Shown here: one piece after another, positions 36,535-43,950 of the stretch
Position numbering within the stretch: position 1 is the stretch's first letter
Layout of the letters: each line of letters begins with the position of its first letter
Assembly: GCF_005796105.1 (NCBI RefSeq)
Contig: NZ_VAUO01000001.1
Location: 930,001 to 994,000 of the forward strand
From: Pseudomonas mosselii
GTDB taxonomy: Bacteria > Pseudomonadota > Gammaproteobacteria > Pseudomonadales > Pseudomonadaceae
DNA length: 64,000 nt
Direction: 5' to 3'
Position numbers and translations under genes: made by a program
The notes under the pieces: model-generated
The model's database searches: none
What the model was told of the DNA's origin: nothing
What the model saw: the letters and a program-made list of their open reading frames with translations, nothing else

Positions 36535-37650
36535 ATGGCATTCAACAGCATCGAAGAACTCTTAGAGGACTACCGGCAAGGCAAGATGGTCCTGCTGGTG
36601 GATGACGAAGACCGTGAAAACGAAGGTGACTTGCTGATCGCTGCCGAGCGTTGCGACGCGGCGGCCATCAACTTCATGGCCCGTCAGGCGCGCGGCCTGA
36701 TTTGCCTGACCCTGACCGACGAGCATTGCCAGCGTCTGGGGCTGGAGCAGATGGTGCCGAGCAACGGCAGCGTGTTCAGCACTGCTTTCACCGTCTCCAT
36801 CGAGGCCGCCAGCGGCGTCACCACCGGCATTTCCGCAGCCGACCGGGCACGTACCGTAGCTGCGGCGATGGCGCCTGACGCGCGCCCCGAAGACCTCGTG
36901 CAACCGGGCCATATCTTCCCCCTGCGTGCCCGTGAAGGCGGCGTGCTGACACGCGCCGGTCACACCGAGGCGGGCTGCGACCTGGCGCGCCTGGCCGGCT
37001 TCACGCCCGCCTCTGTGATCGTCGAGGTACTCAACGACGACGGCAGCATGGCCCGTCGCCCGGACCTCGAAGTGTTCGCGGCGCAACATGGCATCAAGAT
37101 CGGCACCATCGCCGGCCTGATCCACTACCGCCTGAGCACCGAACAAACCATCAAGCGCATCGGTGAACGCGAACTGCCCACCGTGCACGGCTCCTTCCGC
37201 CTGGTTACCTACGAGGACCGTATCGAAGGTGGCGTGCACATGGCCATGGTGATGGGCGAGATTCGCCACGACCACCCCACTTTGGTGCGGGTTCACGTGA
37301 TTGACCCGCTGCGCGATCTGGTCGGTGCGGAGTATGCCGGCCCCGCCAACTGGACCTTGTGGGCAGCCCTGGAGAAGGTTGCCGCCGAGGGTGCCGGGGT
37401 GGTGGTGATCCTGGCCAACCACGAGTCGTCCCAAGCGTTGCTCGAGCGCGTGCCGCAGCTGACGCAGCCGGTGCGCCCGTACCAGCGTGGCCAATCGAAG
37501 GTGTATTCGGAAGTGGGCACCGGGGCGCAGATTCTTCAGGACCTGGGCGTGGGCAAACTGCGCCACCTCGGCCCGCCGCTGAAGTATGCGGGGCTGGCAG
37601 GGTACGAGCTGGAAGTGGTGCAGAGCATCCCGTTCGAACCGCAGGCTTGA
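36535..37650 (+). CDS. ribBA: RibBA paralogue: DHBP synthase with degenerate RibA half
   Basis: A 371-residue protein. Residues about 1-200 are 3,4-dihydroxy-2-butanone-4-phosphate synthase (RibB), with the active-site motifs VDDEDRENEGDLLIAAERCD and TRAGHTEAGCDLARLAG intact. Residues about 205-371 resemble GTP cyclohydrolase II (RibA), but the zinc-binding Cys cluster is missing and this half contains no Cys at all, so it cannot be an ordinary GTP cyclohydrolase. Such proteins are common second copies in Pseudomonas. It is followed after 305 bp by a polyamine-type ABC transporter with a related operator. It likely gives extra DHBP synthase activity under a specific condition. Confidence 0.88.
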   Translation: MAFNSIEELLEDYRQGKMVLLVDDEDRENEGDLLIAAERCDAAAINFMARQARGLICLTLTDEHCQRLGLEQMVPSNGSVFSTAFTVSIEAASGVTTGISAADRARTVAAAMAPDARPEDLVQPGHIFPLRAREGGVLTRAGHTEAGCDLARLAGFTPASVIVEVLNDDGSMARRPDLEVFAAQHGIKIGTIAGLIHYRLSTEQTIKRIGERELPTVHGSFRLVTYEDRIEGGVHMAMVMGEIRHDHPTLVRVHVIDPLRDLVGAEYAGPANWTLWAALEKVAAEGAGVVVILANHESSQALLERVPQLTQPVRPYQRGQSKVYSEVGTGAQILQDLGVGKLRHLGPPLKYAGLAGYELEVVQSIPFEPQA

Positions 37651-37743
37651 GCTACAAGCTGCAAGCTGCAAGCTGCAAGACAGAAGCAAGTGTGCGCCAC
37701 CACGCGATCCGCTTTTTCTTTCAGCTTGCCGCTTACCGCTTGC
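37650..37743. repeat. Tandem GCTGCAA repeat and facing GCTTGCCGC element after ribBA
   Basis: Right after the ribBA stop, GCTACAAGCTGCAAGCTGCA and the next bases give three GCTGCAA-type units. CAGCTTGCCGCTTACCGCTT at about 37722-37741 is an imperfect reverse complement. The same words occur in the muxB-muxC gap (5270-5364). It is probably a dispersed repeat that can fold into a terminator-like stem. Confidence 0.65.
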
Positions 37744-37794
37744 GCCCCCCCAAGAGAGTGATGGCCGGTCGCCCATCCCTCTTGCGAAAAGTTT

Positions 37795-37816
37795 GGAATA
37801 CCATAATATGATATCC
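37795..37816. promoter_or_regulatory. Operator-like element before the ABC transporter operon
   Basis: GGAATACCATAA followed by TATGATATCC is an imperfect palindrome with GGA/TCC ends. It shares ATACCATAA with the perfect palindrome before ribBA. It lies 140 bp before the binding-protein gene. Confidence 0.4.
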
Positions 37817-37955
37817 CGTAGACCTTGAAATCTTTGGCCGAACCTACAATCACAAGACGGCCGCGCGACAACACTTAGATAGCTGCTCCCCGAACACTAT
37901 TGGCGGGCGCACCACAGGCCCCGCCTCGAATAACAAAAGCAACGAGGGCGTAACC

Positions 37956-38981
37956 ATGCTGTTGAGCAAACGTGTAACCGCAGTGCTGTCCGCCAGCCTG
38001 CTGACCTTGGCATGTCAGGCCGCACAGGCCGCCGACAGCCTCAATTTCGTCAGCTGGGGTGGGACCACCCAGGATGCCCAGAAAGATTCCTGGGCCGCGT
38101 CATTCACCAAGGACACCGGCATCAAGGTCGTTCAGGACGGCCCCACCGACTACGGCAAACTCAAGGCCATGGTCGAAAGCGGCAACGTGCAGTGGGATGT
38201 GGTCGACGTCGAAGCCGACTTCGCCCTGCGTGCCGCCAGCGAAGGCCTGCTCGAACCCCTCGACTTCACCCAGATCAAGCGCGACAAGATCGACCCACGC
38301 TTCGTCTCCGACCATGGCGTCGGTTCGTTCTTCTTCTCCTTCGTGCTCGGCTACAACGAAGGCAAGCTCGGTGCCAACAAGCCGGTCGACTGGACCGCGC
38401 TGTTCGACACCAAGACCTATCCCGGCAAACGCGCCCTGTATAAATGGCCGAGCCCCGGCGTGCTCGAACTGGCGTTGTTGGCCGACGGCGTAGCCCCCGA
38501 CAAGCTCTATCCGTTGGACCTGGACCGCGCCTTCAAGAAACTCGACACCATTAAGAAAGACATCGTCTGGTGGGGCGGCGGCGCCCAATCGCAACAGCTG
38601 CTGGCCTCCGGTGAAGCCTCGCTCGGGCAGTTCTGGAACGGCCGTGTGTATGCCCTGCAACAAGACGGTGCGCCAGTGGGCGTGAGCTGGAAACAGAACC
38701 TGGTCATGGCCGACTTCCTGGTCATCCCCAAAGGCGCCAAGAACAAGGACGCGGCCATGAAGTTCCTGGCCAATGCCAGCAGCGCCAAGGGCCAGGCCGA
38801 TTTCGCCAACGCCACCGCCTACGCGCCAGTCAACGTCGACAGCGTCGGGCGCCTGGACCCGCAACTGGCCAAGAACCTGCCCACCGCCTACGGCAGCGAC
38901 CAGGTGACCTTGGACTTCGCCTACTGGGCGAAGAACGGCCCGGCCATCGCCGCCCGCTGGAATGAGTGGCTGGTCAAATGA
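37956..38981 (+). CDS. ABC transporter substrate-binding protein (PotD-like)
   Basis: A 341-residue periplasmic binding protein with a signal peptide (cleavage near AAQAADS, residues 24-27). The mature protein begins LNFVSWGGTTQDAQKDSWAA, like spermidine/putrescine- and thiamine-type family 1 binding proteins. It has DVVDVEADFALRAASEGLLE and WWGGGAQSQQLLASGEASLG, typical of the PotD/AfuA-like group. The next gene overlaps the stop by 4 bp, and the four genes form one operon. The substrate is not settled; polyamine or a related cation is the family-based guess. Confidence 0.9.
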   Translation: MLLSKRVTAVLSASLLTLACQAAQAADSLNFVSWGGTTQDAQKDSWAASFTKDTGIKVVQDGPTDYGKLKAMVESGNVQWDVVDVEADFALRAASEGLLEPLDFTQIKRDKIDPRFVSDHGVGSFFFSFVLGYNEGKLGANKPVDWTALFDTKTYPGKRALYKWPSPGVLELALLADGVAPDKLYPLDLDRAFKKLDTIKKDIVWWGGGAQSQQLLASGEASLGQFWNGRVYALQQDGAPVGVSWKQNLVMADFLVIPKGAKNKDAAMKFLANASSAKGQADFANATAYAPVNVDSVGRLDPQLAKNLPTAYGSDQVTLDFAYWAKNGPAIAARWNEWLVK

Positions 38982-39895
38982 AAGTTGCTATCAACGCCCT
39001 GCACAACGCGCAAGGTGCCCCTTCGGGCACCGGCGCTCCAGGCGCGGCCAGCCGCCGCGTGAGCCTTGGTCAACGCTGGAAAGGCAGCCGCAACCTGCTG
39101 CCCGCCCTGCTCTTTCTGGGCCTGTTCTTCTTCGCCCCGCTGATCGGCCTGTTGCTGCGCGGGGTGCTGGAACCGGTACCGGGCCTGGGTAACTACGAGC
39201 AGCTGTTCGCCAACTCGGCCTACGCACGGGTGCTGTTCAACACCTTCTCGGTGGCCGGCCTGGTCACCCTGATCAGCATGCTGCTGGGCTTCCCGCTGGC
39301 CTGGGCGATCACCCTGGTACCCAAGGGCTGGGGGCGCTGGCTGCTCAACATCGTGCTGCTGTCGATGTGGACCAGCCTGCTCGCACGCACTTACTCGTGG
39401 CTGGTGCTGCTGCAAAGCTCGGGGGTGATCAACAAGGCGTTGATGGCGATGGGCATCATCGATGCCCCGATAGAAATGGTGCACAACCTTACCGGGGTGG
39501 TGATCGGCATGAGCTACATCATGATTCCGTTCATCGTGCTGCCGCTGCAGGCGACCATGCACGCCATCGACCCGATGGTGCTGCAAGCCGGCTCGATCTG
39601 CGGCGCCAGCCCCTGGACCAACTTCTGGAAAGTGTTCCTGCCGCTGTGCCGCTCGGGGCTGTTCTCCGGCGCGTTGATGGTGTTCGTGATGTCGCTCGGT
39701 TACTACGTCACCCCGGCGCTGCTGGGCGGGGCGCAGAACATGATGCTGCCCGAGTTCATCATCCAGCAGGTGCAATCGTTCCTTAACTGGGGCCTGGCCA
39801 GTGCCGCCGCAGCGCTGCTGGTGGTCATCACCCTGGTGCTCTTCTACCTGTACCTGAAGCTGCAGCCGGAATCCCCGGTTGGCAACGCGAGGTAA
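38978..39895 (+). CDS. ABC transporter permease (PotB/PotH-like)
   Basis: A 305-residue inner-membrane permease. The ATG at 38978 overlaps the binding-protein stop (ATGA) and is preferred over one four codons upstream. After an unusually long Gly/Ser/Arg-rich cytoplasmic N-terminus (about 35 residues) come six helices. The EAA loop reads MVLQAGSICGASPWTNFWKV, then FLPLCRSGLFSGAL, which contacts the ATPase. The family is the binding-protein-dependent type I permease of spermidine/putrescine systems. Confidence 0.9.
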   Translation: MKVAINALHNAQGAPSGTGAPGAASRRVSLGQRWKGSRNLLPALLFLGLFFFAPLIGLLLRGVLEPVPGLGNYEQLFANSAYARVLFNTFSVAGLVTLISMLLGFPLAWAITLVPKGWGRWLLNIVLLSMWTSLLARTYSWLVLLQSSGVINKALMAMGIIDAPIEMVHNLTGVVIGMSYIMIPFIVLPLQATMHAIDPMVLQAGSICGASPWTNFWKVFLPLCRSGLFSGALMVFVMSLGYYVTPALLGGAQNMMLPEFIIQQVQSFLNWGLASAAAALLVVITLVLFYLYLKLQPESPVGNAR

Positions 39896-39901
39896 TCCGT
39901 C

Positions 39902-40711
39902 ATGCTTCTGTCCCCCAATGCCATGGGCCGCCCGCTGCGCACCGGCCTTTACCTGACCACCGGGGTCATCGCGGCGTTCCTGCTGCTGCCGGTAGTGTTC
40001 ATCGTGCTGCTATCGTTCGGTTCCTCGCAATGGCTGGTGTTCCCGCCACCAGGCTGGACGCTCAAGTGGTACGCCCAGTTCTTCTCCAACCCGGAGTGGA
40101 TGGACGCCGCCCTGGCCAGCTTCAAGGTCGCCGTACTGACCACCATCGCCGCCGTACTGCTGGGCCTGCCGACCGCCTTCGCCCTGGTGCGCGGGCGCTT
40201 CCCGGGGCGTGAGCTGCTGTACGGGCTGTTCACCATGCCGATGATCGTGCCACTGGTGATCATCGCCGTGGCGGTGTACGCGCTGTTTCTCAAACTGGGC
40301 TACACCGGCACGTTGTTCGCGTTCGTGGTCAGCCACGTGATCGTTGCCCTGCCCTTCACCATCATTTCGATCATCAACTCGCTCAAGCTGTTCGACCAGT
40401 CGATCGAGGACGCAGCAGTGATCTGCGGCGCTTCGCGCCTGCAAGCGATCCTCAAGGTGACCTTCCCGGCGATTCGCCCAGGGATGATCGCCGGCGGCCT
40501 GTTCGCCTTTCTCGTCTCGTGGGACGAAGTGGTGCTGAGCGTGATGATGGCCAGCCCCGACCTGCAAACCCTGCCGGTCAAAATGTGGACCACCCTGCGC
40601 CAAGACCTGAGCCCGGTGATCGCGGTCGCCTCGACCCTGCTGATCGGCCTGTCGCTTCTTGTCATGGTCATTGCCGCCGCCCTGCGCCGGCGCGCCGAAG
40701 TCAACGCCTGA
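39902..40711 (+). CDS. ABC transporter permease (PotC/PotI-like)
   Basis: A 269-residue type I ABC permease with six helices. It starts 6 bp after the first permease gene stops, behind a GAGGT site. The EAA loop is SIEDAAVICGASRLQAILKV followed by TFPAIRPGMIAGGLFAF. It forms the second transmembrane subunit of the transporter. The tail ends in the basic ALRRRAEVNA. Confidence 0.92.
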   Translation: MLLSPNAMGRPLRTGLYLTTGVIAAFLLLPVVFIVLLSFGSSQWLVFPPPGWTLKWYAQFFSNPEWMDAALASFKVAVLTTIAAVLLGLPTAFALVRGRFPGRELLYGLFTMPMIVPLVIIAVAVYALFLKLGYTGTLFAFVVSHVIVALPFTIISIINSLKLFDQSIEDAAVICGASRLQAILKVTFPAIRPGMIAGGLFAFLVSWDEVVLSVMMASPDLQTLPVKMWTTLRQDLSPVIAVASTLLIGLSLLVMVIAAALRRRAEVNA

Positions 40712-40730
40712 GTGCCCGGAGACAATAACA

Positions 40731-41879
40731 ATGAGTGCTGTGATCAAAGACAACGCGCACACCAAGACCCTGGTCAGCCTGCGCGGCCTGAACAAGCACT
40801 ACGGCGACTTCACCGCCGTGGACAACCTCGACCTGGAGATCCAGGACGGCGAATTCCTCACCTTCCTCGGCTCCAGCGGCTCGGGCAAATCCACCACGCT
40901 GTCGATGCTGGCCGGCTTCGAAACCCCCAGCAGCGGCGAGATTCTGGTCGATGGCCAATCGCTGGTGAACGTGCCGCCGCACAAACGCGATATCGGCATG
41001 GTATTCCAGCGTTACTCGCTGTTCCCGCACCTGAACGTGCGTGACAACATCGGCTTCCCGCTGGCCATCCGCAAGTTGGGCGCGGCCGAAACCGCCAAAC
41101 GCGTCGACGCCATGCTCAAGCTGGTGCAACTGGAAAAGTTCGCCCACCGCCGCCCTTCGCAGATGTCCGGCGGTCAGCAGCAACGGGTGGCAATCGCCCG
41201 GGCGCTGGTGTACGAGCCGCGCATCTTGCTGATGGACGAGCCGCTCGGCGCGCTGGACAAGAAGCTGCGTGAAGACCTACAGGACGAGTTGCGCCAGTTG
41301 CACCGGCGCCTGGGCATCACCATCGTATACGTGACCCACGACCAGGAAGAAGCCATGCGCCTCTCACAGCGCATCGCCATTTTCAGCCACGGCAAGATCG
41401 TCGGCCTGGGTACCGGCTACGACCTCTACCAGAACCCACCGAATGCCTTCGTGGCCTCGTTCCTGGGCAACTCGAATTTCCTGCGCATCAAAGCCAGCGG
41501 GAACGGCGCCGGTAGCTTCGAGGGTCAGCCGGTGGCGATTCGCCTGACACCGAACCTGGCCGCCGGGCAGGACGCGCTGATCATGGTACGCCCGGAAAAG
41601 GCCTTGGCCCTGACCGCAGAACAAGCTGCTCGTGAAAGCCTGCCAGCCGGCTGGAACGAGGTCACCGCGACCGTGGGCGAGGTATTGTTCCTGGGCGAAA
41701 GCCAGACCTGCCATGTGCTGACCCCAGGCGGTACGGAGCTGACCGTCAAGGCACTGTCCGCAGCGGGAATGCCGATGCAGCCGGGAGATAAGGTCAAGGT
41801 ACGTTGGGCGGTGGCCGATGCCTGCATCTACACCGAATGGGCAGAAAGCGATTTGAGCAAAGGCGCCGGGGCGCACTGA
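40731..41879 (+). CDS. ABC transporter ATPase (PotA-like)
   Basis: A 382-residue ATP-binding subunit. I chose the ATG at 40731 (MSAVIKDNAHTKTLVSLRGL), 19 bp after the second permease gene and behind a GGAG site. Walker A is SGSGKSTT, the Q-loop is in GMVFQRYSLFPHL, the signature MSGGQQQRVAIARAL, Walker B ILLMDEPLGALD, and the switch His in YVTHDQEEAM. A TOBE/OB-type domain follows from about residue 280 (VAIRLTPNLAAGQDALIMVR, then PEKAL), as in PotA/FbpC transporters. It is the last gene of the operon. Confidence 0.94.
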   Translation: MSAVIKDNAHTKTLVSLRGLNKHYGDFTAVDNLDLEIQDGEFLTFLGSSGSGKSTTLSMLAGFETPSSGEILVDGQSLVNVPPHKRDIGMVFQRYSLFPHLNVRDNIGFPLAIRKLGAAETAKRVDAMLKLVQLEKFAHRRPSQMSGGQQQRVAIARALVYEPRILLMDEPLGALDKKLREDLQDELRQLHRRLGITIVYVTHDQEEAMRLSQRIAIFSHGKIVGLGTGYDLYQNPPNAFVASFLGNSNFLRIKASGNGAGSFEGQPVAIRLTPNLAAGQDALIMVRPEKALALTAEQAARESLPAGWNEVTATVGEVLFLGESQTCHVLTPGGTELTVKALSAAGMPMQPGDKVKVRWAVADACIYTEWAESDLSKGAGAH

Positions 41880-41969
41880 GCCCTGGGCGCGGGCCAGGCG
41901 CAGGGTGTTGAAACCTGCGCTGAACCTGTGCCGACGAACCTCTTGCCGAGCGCCTCGGCAAGCACCCAG

Positions 41970-42851
41970 CTAGGCCTTCTTGCGCTGCATCCACGCAGCG
42001 CCCAGCCCACTCAGGCAGATGATCGCGATCCCCACCAAGCTCACCCCATCCGGCGTGTGCCCAAACACCATCCATCCCAGCAGACCCGCAAAGACGATCT
42101 GGCAATAGCTGAACGGCGCCAGCAAGGCTGGCGCTGCATGCCGGAACGCCTGGGTCAGCAACAGGTGCGCAGTCATCCCACAGCCGCCGAGCCCGAGCAT
42201 TAACAGGACGTGCGTCCAGTGCGGTACCTGCCAGAAGAACGGCACCAGCGCCGTCATCACCAGTGTGTTGCACAGCCCTGCGTAGAAATTACTGGTGGTC
42301 GGGCTGTCGTAAGCCGCCAGCTTGCGCGTCAGCAGTTGGTAGAAACAGAACCCCAGCGCAGAACCGAACGGAAACAGAATCGCCGGGGTGAACATCGCGC
42401 CGCCCGGATGCACCACCACCAACACACCCACAAAGCCCAGAACTACCGCCACCCACTGCCCCACGCTGACACGCTCCTTAAGCAGCGGCACCGACAGCGC
42501 GGTGACCAGTACCGGCGCAAGGAAGTTGACCGCCGTGGCCTCGGCCAGCGGCAGGTACTGTAGGCCGGCAGTGAACAACAGGCTGGTACTGAGCAGGCTC
42601 AGGGCTCGTAGCGTCTGCAGCAACGGTCGCCGGGTACGTAGCACCGCCACGCCCGCCTTGGGCAGGAAGATCCCGGCCATCAGCAGGGTATGCACCACGT
42701 AGCGGGCCCAGACCACCATGATGATCGGGTAAAGGCCGCCAAGGAATTTCGACAACCCGTCATGGCTGGCGAACAGGAAGGTGGCCACCACCACCAGCAC
42801 GATGCCGCGCAGCGGCTGGTTGACTCCGGACAGCGGCGTACTGGAACTCAT
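41970..42851 (-). CDS. EamA-family (DMT) transporter
   Basis: A 293-residue ten-helix exporter. The start at 42851 (MSSSTPLSGVNQPLRGIVLV) has a GAGGG site; an ATG 15 bases upstream is less well placed. Two EamA repeats are seen, the first with SHDGLSKFLGGLYPIIMVVW and PLAEATAVNFLAPVLVTALS, the second beginning FPFGSALGFCFYQLLTRKLA. It resembles the RhaT/YdcZ-like general group. It converges on the ABC operon with 90 bp between stops. Substrate unknown. Confidence 0.88.
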   Translation of the reverse strand: MSSSTPLSGVNQPLRGIVLVVVATFLFASHDGLSKFLGGLYPIIMVVWARYVVHTLLMAGIFLPKAGVAVLRTRRPLLQTLRALSLLSTSLLFTAGLQYLPLAEATAVNFLAPVLVTALSVPLLKERVSVGQWVAVVLGFVGVLVVVHPGGAMFTPAILFPFGSALGFCFYQLLTRKLAAYDSPTTSNFYAGLCNTLVMTALVPFFWQVPHWTHVLLMLGLGGCGMTAHLLLTQAFRHAAPALLAPFSYCQIVFAGLLGWMVFGHTPDGVSLVGIAIICLSGLGAAWMQRKKA

Positions 42852-43061
42852 GGGGCCCTCGGGCAATGGCCCGGACTTGGCGTGCGGGCATGCGCGGATT
42901 CTAGAAGAGATCGACGCCGATGAACATTGTGCGCGCAGCGCAGTGTGCTTGGCCGACTAGGTTTTGTGCGCTAATCGACCACTTTATGCGGCATCCCGCC
43001 GCCAGCCGGGGCGTAATCGTGGATCATGCCCCTTCGTTTTAGATCCGTACAAGGAGTTCCC

Positions 43062-43886
43062 ATGCACAGGCTCACGACTCGCCTAGGCCTCGACATGCCC
43101 GCCCTCGGCCTAGGCACCTGGCCGATGACCGGCAGCGACTGTACCCGCGCCGTACATCAGGCACTGGAGCTGGGCTACCGGCACATCGACACCGCCACCG
43201 CGTACGCCAACGAAGCCGCCGTCGGCCAGGCGCTGCGCGACAGCCAGGTGCCACGCGAAGCCATTCACCTGACGACCAAGGTCTGGTGGGACCGTTTGCA
43301 ACCCCAAGCCATGCGCCAGTCCCTGGAAGACAGCTTGCGCGCCTTGGGCACCGAGCAAGTTGACCTGTTTTACATTCACTGGCCTGCCCAGCAATGGGAC
43401 TTGGCCCGCAGCCTGGAAACCTTGGTGCAGTTGCGCGACGAGGGTAAGACACGCTGCATCGGCGTGGCCAACTTCCCGCTAGGCCTGCTGCGCCAGGTGG
43501 TGGAGCAGTTAGGCGTACCGCTCTCGGCGATCCAGGTGGAATACCACGCCTTGCTGGATCAAAGTCCACTGCTGGCCTTCGCGCGTCAGCATGACCTGGC
43601 CTTCACCGCCTACACGCCTCTGGCCCGGGGCCAAGTGGCCGAGCAAGCGGCGGTGCGCGCCATTGCCGAGAAACATGCAGTAACGCCAACCCAAATCGCC
43701 TTGGCCTGGTTGCTGGAGCAGCCGGGCGTAGCCGTGATTCCAAAGGCCAGCAGCCGGGAGAACCAATTGACCAACCTGGCGGCACTGCAAGTGCGTCTGG
43801 ATGACGCCGACCGTGCGGCAATCGCGGCCTTGCCGAAAGATCGGCGCGTGGTGAACCCTGAGTTTGCGCCGCAATGGGATAGCTGA
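43062..43886 (+). CDS. Aldo/keto reductase (DkgB-like)
   Basis: A 274-residue NADPH-dependent TIM-barrel reductase. The ATG at 43062 has an AAGGAG site 6 bases upstream. The catalytic tetrad is visible as Asp and Tyr in HIDTATAYANEAAVGQAL, Lys in HLTTKVWWDRL and His in FYIHWPAQ. VIPKASSRENQLTNL is the NADPH-phosphate-binding motif. It looks like the 2,5-diketo-D-gluconate reductase B/methylglyoxal reductase group. Single gene with its own promoter region. The physiological substrate is unknown. Confidence 0.9.
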   Translation: MHRLTTRLGLDMPALGLGTWPMTGSDCTRAVHQALELGYRHIDTATAYANEAAVGQALRDSQVPREAIHLTTKVWWDRLQPQAMRQSLEDSLRALGTEQVDLFYIHWPAQQWDLARSLETLVQLRDEGKTRCIGVANFPLGLLRQVVEQLGVPLSAIQVEYHALLDQSPLLAFARQHDLAFTAYTPLARGQVAEQAAVRAIAEKHAVTPTQIALAWLLEQPGVAVIPKASSRENQLTNLAALQVRLDDADRAAIAALPKDRRVVNPEFAPQWDS

Positions 43887-43950
43887 ACGCCGCCCCTCGC
43901 CCGCCTTCAGGCCTTAGTGCCTGAGTGCGGGCTCGGCGAGCTAGGTCGGG

